From assembly GCA_003184365.1 (NCBI GenBank), contig NKYR01000085.1, positions 62,001-126,000 of the forward strand: a stretch of DNA of 64,000 nucleotides, in the 5' to 3' direction. This document shows, in pieces, positions 20,392-30,724 of the stretch (its first letter is position 1; each line of letters starts with the position of its first letter). The translations under genes and the position numbers were made by a program. The notes under the pieces are model-generated. The model worked only from the letters and a program-made list of their open reading frames with translations. It made no database searches and was not told the DNA's origin. This stretch comes from Evernia prunastri (lineage: Eukaryota > Ascomycota > Lecanoromycetes > Lecanorales > Parmeliaceae).

Positions 20392-22472
20392 CACATCGCG
20401 ACCAACTAACCATACTGCAATACAACATCAGAAAATCCAGAGCCGTCATGGTGGAACTCTTCGAAAACAAGGACATCTACAATATAGATGTTATTGTCAT
20501 TCAGGAACCATGGCGGAATCCCGAAAAGACCTCTTATCACCCCCTCAAAGACAGATTTGATATTGTTTACCCCTACTACGAAAACACCAGGATATGCTTT
20601 TACATCAATAAGAAGATACCGCCGAGAAGTTGGTATCCCAAATATCACTCGCCGGATCTGTGCACCCTAAACATCAAGTCAGCCAACGAAAGAACACTTC
20701 GGATCCATAACGTGTACAACCCAGGCGCCCAGAAAGAAAACGAACTTCTCCGGCTACATGAGACACTCAAGAACCATAGAAACAGCGAACAGATCATGCT
20801 GGGCGACTTTAACCTCCACCACGCGTTATGGGGCGATCCAGGAGTGAGACAAGACGATGGGGCAGACGATCTTATCATGATGGCTGAGGAATTTGCAATG
20901 GAACAAGTACTACCGGTAGGGACAGTCACATACGAAGAAAACTGTCAAACTACGATAGATCTGATATTCGTCACTTCGGAATTAACAAATGGAGTCATCA
21001 AATGCAATATCGAGGAAGCTTTCGAGAGTGGGTCAGACCACTTGCCTGTTCTCACGTCCCTGAAGCTGGTCATGATAGACTTTGCACCGGAATCAAGGCG
21101 AAATTTCAATCGAATAGACTCCGAAAGGCTGAGAGAGGTACTGAAGAACTCCATGGACTTCGAAGAATGTCTTAGTCAGCAGGCGGAGAGGCGCACTTGG
21201 TCAAATAGTGAAATCGACTCCCAAGTAGTAGCCATGATAAATGCCCTTCAAACGGTCATAACTCAGTCCATATCTCTCAGTAGGATGTCACCACGATTCA
21301 AATCAGGCTTCACACCTGAATGCAAAGAAGCTCAACGAAGATCTAACCGCCTGAAGAGAAGGTGGAGAACTCAACTAACGGAGGAGGCCTGGAACGAGTA
21401 TCGGACGGCCAGAAACTTCAAAAACAACCTCATCAAAAGGACTGCAAAGAAAGCCTTCAGGGAGTTCGTTGCTGAAGCATGCGAGTCGCCGGAGGCCATG
21501 TGGAAGAAGACCAAATGGGCTCGCAAACAGCTAACAAAACAGGCCTGTCTTCCCCCACTAAGCGACGAAAATGGTCTGGAGATCAGCGAGCCGGAGACTG
21601 AGGCCAATCTATTGCTCAAAACATTCTTTTCACCACCTGTTCAGGCCGATCTGACTGACATCGATGATAGCATGACATATTCAAATGCACATATGATGAG
21701 GGCGATCACTGCTGACGAGATTCGGAAGGCGATATTGCAATCTCCACCAAAGAAGGCCTCAGGCGAGGATGGGATACCAAACCACATTCTTAAAGAGGCT
21801 AGCGCCATTCTTCTCCCTCATCTGCACCGAATATTCAATGCATGCCTCGTAAACGGCTACTGTCCAAATCACTTCAGGGCGTCAGTGACAGTGGTCCTTC
21901 CTAAACCTGGAAAGGATCACTCTATTCCCAAAGGATATAGGCCTATTGCACTACTAAACACCATAGGGAAGGCAATGGAGTTCATTCTCGCTAAGCGCAT
22001 TGCATATCTGGCGGAGACGCATCAACTACTGCCCGCCACGCATATGGGAGGTAGACGACTAAGGTCATGCGAACATGGTATACATTACCTGCTAGAACGC
22101 GTCTATCAGGCATGGAATTCAGACAAAGTAGTCACGATGTTGCTGTTAGACGTATCAGGCGCATACGATAAGGTCTCCCACCCCAGACTACTGCACAACC
22201 TCCGAAAACGGTCAATAGATCCGAATATTATCAAATGGGTGGAATCCTTCCTCTCAAATAGAACCACCATACTAAAAACAAGCGAGTATGCCACACCAAG
22301 GACTCCCATAGCCACTGGCATCCCACAAGGATCACCACTGTCGCCCATCCTCTACCTGTTTTATAACTCGGATCTTATTGATGCATGCAACACTCGGACG
22401 GACCTGAACATCGTAGCAACCGGCTTTGTTGACGATATCGGTCTACTGACAGTAGGAGATTCCTCCGAGGAC
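20385..22472 (+). CDS. LINE ORF2: AP-type endonuclease and reverse transcriptase, cut at a gap
   Basis: The likely start is ATG 20385, overlapping the ORF1 stop. Residues about 5-230 are an endonuclease/exonuclease/phosphatase domain (LQYNIRKS, VIQEPW, MLGDFNLHH, TTIDLIF, SGSDHLPV). From about 450 comes the reverse transcriptase: LPKPGKDHSIPKGYRPIALL, then MLLLDVSGAYDKVSH, GIPQGSPLSPILY and the catalytic box GFVDDIGLL (FVDD in place of the commoner FADD/YADD). The frame is open until N 22473, after which the RT region starts again. The enzyme nicks target DNA and primes reverse transcription there (family knowledge). Confidence 0.9.
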
Positions 22473-22480
22473 NTCTGGAG

Positions 22481-23753
22481 ACCAGCGAGCCGGAGACTAA
22501 GGCCAATCTATTGCTCAAAACATTCTTCCCACCACCTGTTCAGGCCGATCTGACTGACATCGATGATAGCATGACATATCCAAATGCACATATGATGAGG
22601 GCGATCACTGCTGACGAGATTCGGAAGGCGATATTGCAATCTCCACCAAAGAAGGCCTCAGGCGAGGATGGGTTACCAAACCTCATTCTTAAAGAGGCTA
22701 GCGCCATTCTTCTCCCTCATCTGCACCGAATATTCAATGCATGCCTCGTAAACGGCTACTGTCCAAACCACTTCAGGGCGTCAGTGACAGTGGTCCTTCC
22801 TAAACCTGGAAAGGATCACTCTATTCCCAAAGGATATAGGCCTATTGCACTACTAAACACCATNGGGAAGGCAATGGAGTTCATTCTCGCTAAGCGCATT
22901 GCATATCTGGCGGAGACGCATCAACTACTGCCCGCCACGCATATGGGAGGTAGACGACTAAGGTCATGCGAACATGGTATACATTACCTGCTAGAACGCG
23001 TCTATCAGGCATGGAATTCAGACAAAGTAGTCACGATGTTGCTGTTAGACGTATCAGGCGCATACGATAAGGTCTCCCACCCCAGACTACTGCACAACCT
23101 CCGAAAACGGTCAATAGATCCGAATATTATCAAATGGGTGGAATCCTTCCTCTCAAATAGAACCACAATACTAAAAACAAGCGAGTATGCCACACCAAGG
23201 ACTCCCATAGCCACTGGCATCCCACAAGGATCACCACTGTCGCCCATCCTCTACCTGTTTTATAACTCGGATCTTATTGATGCATGCAACACTCGGACGG
23301 ACCTGAACATCGTAGCAACCGGCTTTGTTGACGATATCGGTCTACTGACAGTAGGAGATTCCTCCGAGGACAACTGCAATCATCTCAGAAGAATCCATGA
23401 CGAAGTCTGCTTATCATGGGCCAAACGCCACGGCTCGGAGTTCGATTCCAAGAAATATCAGCTGATCCACCTCAGCAGAAAGCAGAGAGACGGCTTAGGC
23501 CCGTCCCTTCACCTTAATGCCACACAGTCCATCGAGGCGAGAGATTTCGTCACATATCTGGGAGTGCAAATAGACAGGAAACTTCGGTGGAACGACCGCA
23601 TAAGAGAAATTCGCGCTAAGGTCACTAAGAGCATTGGAGCACTAGCAAGGATATCGGGATTCACCTGGGGTGGTAACTACAAGAGCATGCGTCAGCTATA
23701 TCAGGCGGTAGTGGTATCACAAATCTCGTATGGCTGCTCGGCCTGGTATCAGC
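22481..23753 (+). repeat. Second copy of LINE RT region
   Basis: It begins with AGCGAGCCGGAGACTAAGGCC, matching position 21590 onward, and repeats the RT fingers and palm nearly base for base, with substitutions such as GGTTACCAAACCTCATT for GGATACCAAACCACATT. An ambiguous base at 22864 falls inside otherwise matching sequence and is not a junction. This copy extends past the first, adding the thumb region (NCNHLRRIHDEVCLSWAKR, YLGVQIDRKLRWNDRI). It ends at N 23754 in SYGCSAWYQ. Confidence 0.88.
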
Positions 23754-23754
23754 N

Positions 23755-24385
23755 TGAGGCCCGAAGTCACTGCTGGGTGTGAAGGCAGTGATGGATGTGG
23801 TGTCGCCTAGACTATCGGGGTACGGATTTGGTTAGTGGGAATACTACAACTGCGTGGTCAGGGAGACGCAGCGGAAAAGTGGTGTTCTTGCAAGACATGG
23901 TCGGTCTGTATCAGCTGCTACTATGTAGGGAAAGCCCAAATAGAACACAGTTTTTAGAGGGAGACCTCTGCAGATAACGCGAAACAAGCTCTCTACGGGG
24001 ACTTGCGGGGCGTGGTATATAATGGCAGCGACTGCTCAGAGCTCAAGCACGCATACATATGGCCCCAGGGACCTCATCCCTTCAATGGGCTCTGACCCCT
24101 GGTGGATCACTCTCTTTCGCGAGAGTGAGACAGCCGTAGTTCGTCGAGGCCCTGAAAGACACTGTCTGTATAGCCCGAGAGGACGGATGCGCATGTCGGT
24201 GCGTGGAGTGTAGGGACCAGAGTCATCCGGTACGCCTAATACCACGTGCTTAGGGAGCAAACAAGGATTCGGCGCTGAAGCAGCGCGTAACGGCTTCTGG
24301 ATAAGCAGAAGCATGCCTGGACGTTGCAGTGCAAATGCCTGTTGTAGAGGGTGCAAGCTTTGCTGGGCGTACGCGAATTCTTGCC
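23755..24385. other. Unidentified 0.63-kb segment inside the LINE block
   Basis: This is not LINE sequence and has no match elsewhere in the window. It starts right after N 23754 and joins LINE sequence at about 24386 without an N, like a flank plus a 5'-truncated insertion. It is GC-moderate with no domain-bearing frame. A TATA-like GGTATATAATGG sits at 24012-24023. The LINE continuation starts mid-codon at ATCGAGGCGAGAG. Confidence 0.6.
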
Positions 24386-26460
24386 ATCGAGGCGAGAGAT
24401 TTCGTCACATATCTGGGAGTGCAAATAGACAGGAAACTTCGGTGGAACGACCGCATAAGAGAAATTCGCGCTAAGGTCACTAAGAGCATTGGAGCACTAG
24501 CAAGGATATCGGGATTCACCTGGGGTGGTAACTACAAGAGCATGCGTCAGCTATATCAGGCGGTAGTGGTATCACAAATCTCGTATGGCTGCTCGGCCTG
24601 GTATCAGCCCGAAAACTCTCCGAGGCACAACAAGTCTCACCTAGTAGCATTGCAAAGAATCCAATCGCTTGCGGCCAGAAGAATCACAGGGGCATTCAAG
24701 GCCACATCAACATCAGTCCTAGACATAGAGGCACATATCCTACCGGTCAAACAGCAGCTAGAGAAGCTAACTTCTGAGGCGGTGCTAAGGATTGCAACAA
24801 GCCCTTTCTATCATGATATCATTAAGCCTCGCATGGAGCGGTGGAAATCCAAGAGGAAGCCAAGGAAAAACAGGCTGACTAGCCCACTAGAGAGACATAN
24901 CCTTAATGCCACACAGTCCATCGAGGCGAGAGATTTCGTCACATATCTGGGAGTGCAAATAGACAGGAAACTTCGGTGGAACGACCGCATAAGAGAAATT
25001 CGCGCTAAGGCCACTAAGAGCATTGGAGCACTAGCAAGGACATCGGGATCCACCTGGGGTGGTAACTACAAGAGCATGCGTCAGCTATATCAGGCGGTAG
25101 TGGTACCACAAATCTCGTATGGCTGCTCGGCCTGGTATCAGCCCGAAAACTCTCCGAGGCACAACAAGTCTCACCTAGTAGCATTGCAAAGAATCCAATC
25201 GCTTGCGGCCAGAAGAATCACAGGGGCATTCAAAGCCACATCAACATCAGTCCTAGACATAGAGGCACATATCCTACCGGTCAAACAGCAGCTAGAGAAG
25301 CTAACTTCTGAGGCGGTGCTAAGGATTGCAACAAGCCCTTTCTATCATGATATCATTAAGCCTCGCATGGAGCGGTGGAAATCCAAGAGGAAGCCAAGGA
25401 AAAACAGGCTGACTAGCCCACTAGAGAGACATATCAATAGATTTGAATCCCTCTATGGCAATGTTCAACAGCTCGAAAAGTTGCAATCATTCAGCGTCTC
25501 ACCGGAATGGGAACCCCCAAAAACGANTCACCTAGTAGCATTGCAAAGAATCCAATCGCTTGCGGCCAGAAGAATCACAGGGGCATTCAAGGCCACATCA
25601 ACATCAGTCCTAGACATAGAGGCACATATCCTACCGGTCAAACAGCAGCTAGAGAAGCTAACTTCTGAGGCGGTGCTAAGGATTGCAACAAGCCCTTTCT
25701 ATCATGATATCATTAAGCCTCGCATGGAGCGGTGGAAATCCAAGAGGAAGCCAAGGAAAAACAGGCTGACTAGCCCACTAGAGAGACATATCAATAGATT
25801 TGAATCCCTCTATGGCAATGTTCAACAGCTCGAAAAGTTGCAATCATTCAGCGTCTCACCGGAATGGGAACCCCCAAAAACGACTATTTGCAAAACTAAA
25901 GAGGCAGCAAGGAAGCTATCGGAACAATCCATGAAGGAGGGCCATACGATGTTCTACACGGACGGTAGTGGAATCAACAAGAAGATCGGAGCAGCAGCGG
26001 TATCCTACACAATGGGATCGCCATGGCAAATATTCATGGGATCTGACACCTGGTACACCGTCTACTCGGCCGAGTTGCATGGGATTATTCAGGCATTGAC
26101 TATTGCAACACTCAAACGACNAACGATTAGTTGCAAAACTAAAGAGGCAGCAAGGAAGCTATCGGAACAATCCATGAAGGAGGGCCATACGATGTTCTAC
26201 ACGGACGGTAGTGGAATCAANNNNNNNNNNNNNNNNNNNNNATAGATTTGAATCCCTCTATGGCAATGTTCAACAGCTCGAAAAGTTGCAATCATTCAGC
26301 GTCTCACCGGAATGGGAACCCCCAAAAACGATTATTTGCAAAACTAAAGAGGCAGCAAGGAAGCTATCGGAACAATCCATGAAGGAGGGCCATACGATGT
26401 TCTACACGGACGGTAGTGGAATCAACAAGAAGATCGGAGCAGCAGCGGTATCCTACACAA
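24386..26460 (+). repeat. Overlapping LINE ORF2 pieces (RT thumb to RNase H start)
   Basis: Five or six nested segments separated by ambiguous bases: 24386-24899, 24901-25526, 25528-26120, 26122-26220, a 21-N gap at 26221-26241, and 26242-26460. Each restarts one to several hundred bases upstream of where the previous one stopped. Together they cover the RT thumb, the connection region (LVALQRIQSLAARRITGAF, PVKQQLEKLTSEAVLRIAT) and the RNase H start (MFYTDGSGINKKIGAAAVSYT, YSAELHGIIQAL). Copies are near identical; an example of divergence is RISGFTWGG versus RTSGSTWGG. Confidence 0.88.
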
Positions 26461-26461
26461 N

Positions 26462-27483
26462 CGGTACGGTCATTATTAATACTGATAATCAGTCATCCAT
26501 CAGAGCCATTGGAGATCCAGGAAAGAGATCAGGCCAAATCTATGTCATGCATGCAGTCCAAATGATCAATGCTCTCCGGGATCAAGGAATCTCTACCGAA
26601 TTGCACTGGATACCGGCCCACATCGGTATTGCAGGTAACGAATGGGCCGATGTAGAGGCAAAAAAGGCCACCGGCTGGAGGACGAAAACGGTACACGGCA
26701 GAGTATTGGGAAGAGACACTAATGAGACGGCCCCACTGTCAACTATCCAGTGTAGAATGATAGCAACGGTCAAGACAGCCATCAGAAAACACGCCTATCA
26801 ACAATGGGCCAAATAATGGGCCAGAGAAACACGCGGTAATGCTCTGAGGAAGATTCAACCCATACCGTCCAACAAAACCATGCGATTGCATGCTAGAGTT
26901 AAACGTGCTAAGACGTCACTGATCACACAAATACGGACCGAAAAGATCGGTCTCAGGGCCTTCCTATTCGACAGAAGGGTACCAGACACCGATAACGACA
27001 AATGCGAATGTGGGCGGGCTAGACAGACCGCCCGCCACCTACTACACGAATGTAGGCTGTATGCAAAGCAGAGGAGTAGGCTTTGGGCAGCGGAAAGGAG
27101 GAAGGTGCAAGGGGGGGTGATAACTCACGAAGATATGCTGACAACACCTCGCTACGCCTCCATGGCGGCGAATTTTATATGGAATACTGGGCTCATTGGG
27201 CAATTTCGAGCCCTCGATGAAGAACAAGAAAAAGGATTCGTAGAGGCATGATATCAACAAGCAGGACGCGGCCACGATGTGGGGGGCCCCAGCGTAGTAG
27301 GGTACCCCCCTACAAGGATGCATGCAATGAGGCAGCAAGTGGATCCACACCGATTTGTATAGCCTCACTTTTGCTAGTGGGCAATATGATTGGCTGGATT
27401 GGCTGGTAGATGGATTATGTAATCTCGCATAGTTGGCCCACTAAGGGACTAACTTCAGGGTAGTATGACATAATCAATCAATC
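26462..27483 (+). pseudogene. LINE ORF2 C-terminus (RNase H, zinc knuckle) and 3' UTR, copy with a nonsense codon
   Basis: RNase H motifs VIINTDNQSSIRAI and LHWIPAHIGIAGNEWADVEAK are present. A TAA at 26814-26816 interrupts WAK|WARE; the downstream copy has GAA there, so this copy is mutant by one base. The remaining frame to 27251 has the C-terminal CX1CX8HX4C-like motif (CECGRARQTARHLLHEC). The 3' UTR follows and ends in a short tail of three AATC units at 27472-27483, then 14 bp of non-LINE sequence up to N 27498. Confidence 0.85.
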
Positions 27484-27498
27484 CCCAAGACCATGGTN

Positions 27499-28202
27499 CC
27501 TATCAACAATGGGCCAAAGAATGGGCCAGGGAAACACGCGGTAATGCTCTGAGGAAGATTCAACCCATACCGTCCAACAAAACCATGCGATTGCATGCTA
27601 GAGTTAAACGTGCTAAGACGTCACTGATCACACAAATACGGACCGAAAAGATCGGTCTCAGGGCCTTCCTATTCGACAGGAGGGTACCAGACACCGATAA
27701 CGACAAATGCGAATGTGGGCGGGCTAGACAGACCGCCCGCCACCTACTACACGAATGTAGGCTGTATGCAAAGCAGAGGAGTAGGCTTTGGGCAGCGGAA
27801 AGGAGGAAGGTGCAAGGGGGGGTGATAACTCACGAAGATATGCTGACAACACCTCGCTACGCCTCCATGGCGGCGAATTTTATATGGAATACTGGGCTCA
27901 TTGGGCAATTTCGAGCCCTCGATGAAGAACAAGAAGAAGGATTCGTAGAGGCATGATATCAACAAGCAGGACGCGGCCACGATGTGGGGGGCCCCAGCGT
28001 AGTAGGGTACCCCCCTACAAGGATGCATGCAATGAGGCAGCAAGTGGATCCACACCGATTTGTATAGCCTCACTTTTGCTAGTGGGCAATATGATTGGCT
28101 GGATTGGCTGGTAGATGGATTATGTAATCTCGCATAGTTGGCCCACTAAGGGACTAACTTCAGGGTAGTATGACATAATCAATCAATCAATCAATCAATC
28201 AA
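27499..28202 (+). repeat. Last LINE 3' end copy, joined directly to the aminopeptidase P locus
   Basis: It repeats 26799-27471 almost exactly, with an open frame through WAKEWARETRGN to a TGA at 27954-27956, then the same 3' UTR. It ends in a longer tail at 28177-28202 of six and a half AATC units. No ambiguous base separates it from the following gene, so this insertion is physically supported by one contig. Confidence 0.88.
28177..28202 (+). repeat. (AATC)n LINE tail
   Basis: Six and a half AATC units. I-type and Tad-type LINEs commonly end in short tandem repeats rather than poly(A), and the other copy here ends in three units of the same repeat. This marks the 3' insertion boundary, 47 bp before ATG 28250. 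Confidence 0.88.
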
Positions 28203-28249
28203 ATTGTCTACATTCGTTCCTATCAACTCATGCTCATCGTACACGGCGA

Positions 28250-30619
28250 ATGCACTGGTCTCGGCTACTACCTTGTGGACTTCCATCTAGCCCTTCGTTC
28301 AATCGCCTGCCCAAGCTCAGCCTTTGGCGATCCTTCTCCAGGACAAGGGTTCTTGCCATCGGCAACTTGGATATGGAGACGGTGAACACGACGGAGCGCC
28401 TAAAAGGCCTTAGACATCTCATGTCCGAGAATAAGATTGATGTGTATAGTATGATCCGAAGACTTTCTCCTCAGAAGAAATCGAACCTCATGTTGTGCAA
28501 GTTGTCCCCTCTGAAGATAGCCACCAGTCCGAATACATCGCACCTTGTGATGCCCGTCGAGGTTAGAATGCTGGGAGACCGTGTGGAGAGACTTTAGCTT
28601 ATCTGGATAGCGTATATATGCGGCTTCTCTGGTTCTGCGGGAACAGCTGTGATCACCCATGATAAAGCCGCCCTGGCTACTGATGGACGCTATTTCAATC
28701 AAGCCTCAAAACAGCTTGACTCGAATTGGCAGTTGTTGAAGCAAGGCCTGGAGGAGGTTCCAACGTGGCAAGAATGGTCAGATTGCTAATGCAATCTTGC
28801 TTGACCCTTCGGCATTCTGACCTGCCACAGGACAGCCGACCAATCTAACGGCAACAAGACCGTAGGCGTAGACCCAACGGTAATAACAGCTCGTATGAGA
28901 TTCCGGAATCTATGCTGCAGATATAAGATCTAACAGCATGCAGCTGACGCTCGGAAGCTGGCTGAGAAGATCGAGAAGAGAGGTGGTGCTGGCCTCGTTG
29001 GAGTTAAGACAAATCTGGTCGATCAGATATGGGGTGACAGCCGCCCTCCGCGACCGAAGGAGCAGGTCAGGACATTGCCACTGAAATTCTCGGGCAAGAA
29101 ATTCGGGGAAAAGGTTGATGATCTCAGGAAGGAGCTCGAAAAGAAGAAGAGCGCCGGTCTCATTGTTTGTATGTGCTCGGGTTCAATCCGATTTCGCTTG
29201 TAAAATTATACTAATCATAATTTCAGCCATGTTGGATGAAATTGCGTGGCTATTCAATCTTCGAGGAAATGAGTATGTCGACCGATCTAGCAGGCTACCT
29301 GACGCGAGGATGCTAATTGGCCAACAGCATTCCCTATAACCCAGTATTCTTCTCATATGCTATCATTACACCGGCGACTGCTACTCTCTACGTTGATTCG
29401 GACAAATTGAGCCCTGATGTAGAATCTCACCTTGGAGATAAGGTTCAAGTTAGACCCTACAATGCGATCTTGGAAGACGTCAAGATGTTGAGTCTGGAGC
29501 CAGACATAGAACAGCAATTGGAGACGAATATTGCAGAGAAGCCGTCTGTAGAGCCAAAACGGAAGTTCATGATTTCGACCAAAGCATCATGGGCTCTGAG
29601 TCTAGAGCTAGGCGGAGAAGGCAAGGTCGAAGAATTGCGAAGTCTAGTAGGTGATTCTAAAGCCGTTAAGAACAAGACGGAGCTAGAAGGAATGCGAGCT
29701 TGCCACGTTCGAGACGGGGCAGCGTTGAGCGAATACTTTGCCTGGTTGGAAGACGAGCTGGTAGAGAAGGGGACAAAACTGGATGAGGTCCAGGCAGCTG
29801 ACAAGCTTGAATCGATACGGGCGTAAGTGATGAATCTGCGGAACAGGAAATTCTTCTGATAACAAATGTATCAGAACCAAGCAGAATTTCGCCGGCCTCT
29901 CCTTCGACACCATCTCCTCCACAGGCGCCAACGCAGCCGTCATTCACTACAAGCCCGAACCAGGCAACTGTTCCGTCATCGACCCCAAGGCCGTCTACCT
30001 CTGCGACTCTGGCGCCCAGTACCTCGACGGCACAACCGATACCACGCGTACTTTGCATTTCGGCGCGCCGACAGACATGGAACGGAAATCGTACACCCTG
30101 GTCCTGAAAGGCGTCATAGCTCTCGACACCGCCGTCTTCCCCAAGGGCACATCGGGCTTCGCGCTCGACACGCTCGCCCGCCAGTTCCTCTGGGAAGAGG
30201 GGCTCGACTACCGCCACGGCACCGGTCACGGCGTCGGGTCGTACCTCAACGTCCACGAAGGGCCCATCGGAGTCGGCACGCGCATCCAATACAGCGAGGT
30301 CCCTCTCTCGGCCGGCAACGTGCTGTCCGACGAGCCGGGCTACTACGAGGACGGCAACTTTGGCATCCGGATCGAGAACATCATCATGGCGAGGGAGGTG
30401 GAGACGAAGCATCGTTTTGGAGACAAGCCGTATCTCGGGTTCGAGCATGTGACTATGGTGCCGATGTGTAGGAAGCTGATCGATGTGGGGCTGTTGAGTG
30501 GGAAGGAGAGGAAGTGGATAGATGAGTATCACAGGGAGGTCATGGAGAAGACCAAGGGGTTCTTTGAAGGGGACGGGAGAACGATGAGGTGGTTGGAAAG
30601 GGAGACGGCTGAGCTCTAG
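28250..30619 (+). CDS. AMPP: Xaa-Pro aminopeptidase P (eight exons)
   Basis: Exons 28250-28448, 28502-28561, 28611-28776, 28831-28892, 28944-29168, 29227-29272, 29328-29822 and 29875-30619 give 665 residues; all seven introns are 49-58 bp, GT-AG and phase-consistent. The enzyme removes an N-terminal residue before proline using two metal ions. Visible are the N-domain blocks VVPSEDSHQSEYIAPCDARR, GFSGSAGTA and VGVDPTVITA, and the pita-bread catalytic domain with metal ligands in CDSGAQY, GTTDTTR, HGTGHGVG, SDEPGYYE and IRIEN. From ATG 28250 the first 41 residues are Arg/Ser/Leu-rich with no acidic residue until near the end, like a mitochondrial leader; from ATG 28373 (METVNTTERL) the product would be cytosolic. 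A LINE tail ends 47 bp before the first ATG. Confidence 0.93.
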
Positions 30620-30724
30620 CAAGAGTTGTAAGAAGTGGTTCGCTCGTCAGCGCAAATATGTTGGAATAGATACTTCAAGATTTTTATACAGGGGTATCAT
30701 ATTGCTCTTCTCGGTCTTCCTCCT

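Larger units (their letters stand above)
18097..28202 (+). mobile_element. Composite block of Tad1/I-type LINE copies, assembly-stitched
   Basis: All coding pieces read on the plus strand in the order ORF1, endonuclease, reverse transcriptase, RNase H, C-terminal zinc knuckle and (AATC)n tail, as in fungal Tad1-clade LINEs. The order is broken repeatedly at ambiguous bases (19635, 22473, 23754, 24900, 25527, 26121, 26221-26241, 26461 and 27498). Just after each one, sequence already seen starts again a few hundred bases back. Two segments are not LINE (19636-19980 and 23755-24385). Copies differ by only scattered substitutions and stay largely open, so the family is young and shows no heavy repeat-induced mutation. 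The true number of copies at this locus cannot be known from this sequence. Confidence 0.9.

Noticed and set aside
22864..22864. Ambiguous base considered as another contig junction
   Set aside because: Flanking sequence matches the other RT copy continuously across it (CACCAT-N-GGGAAGG), so it is just one uncertain base.
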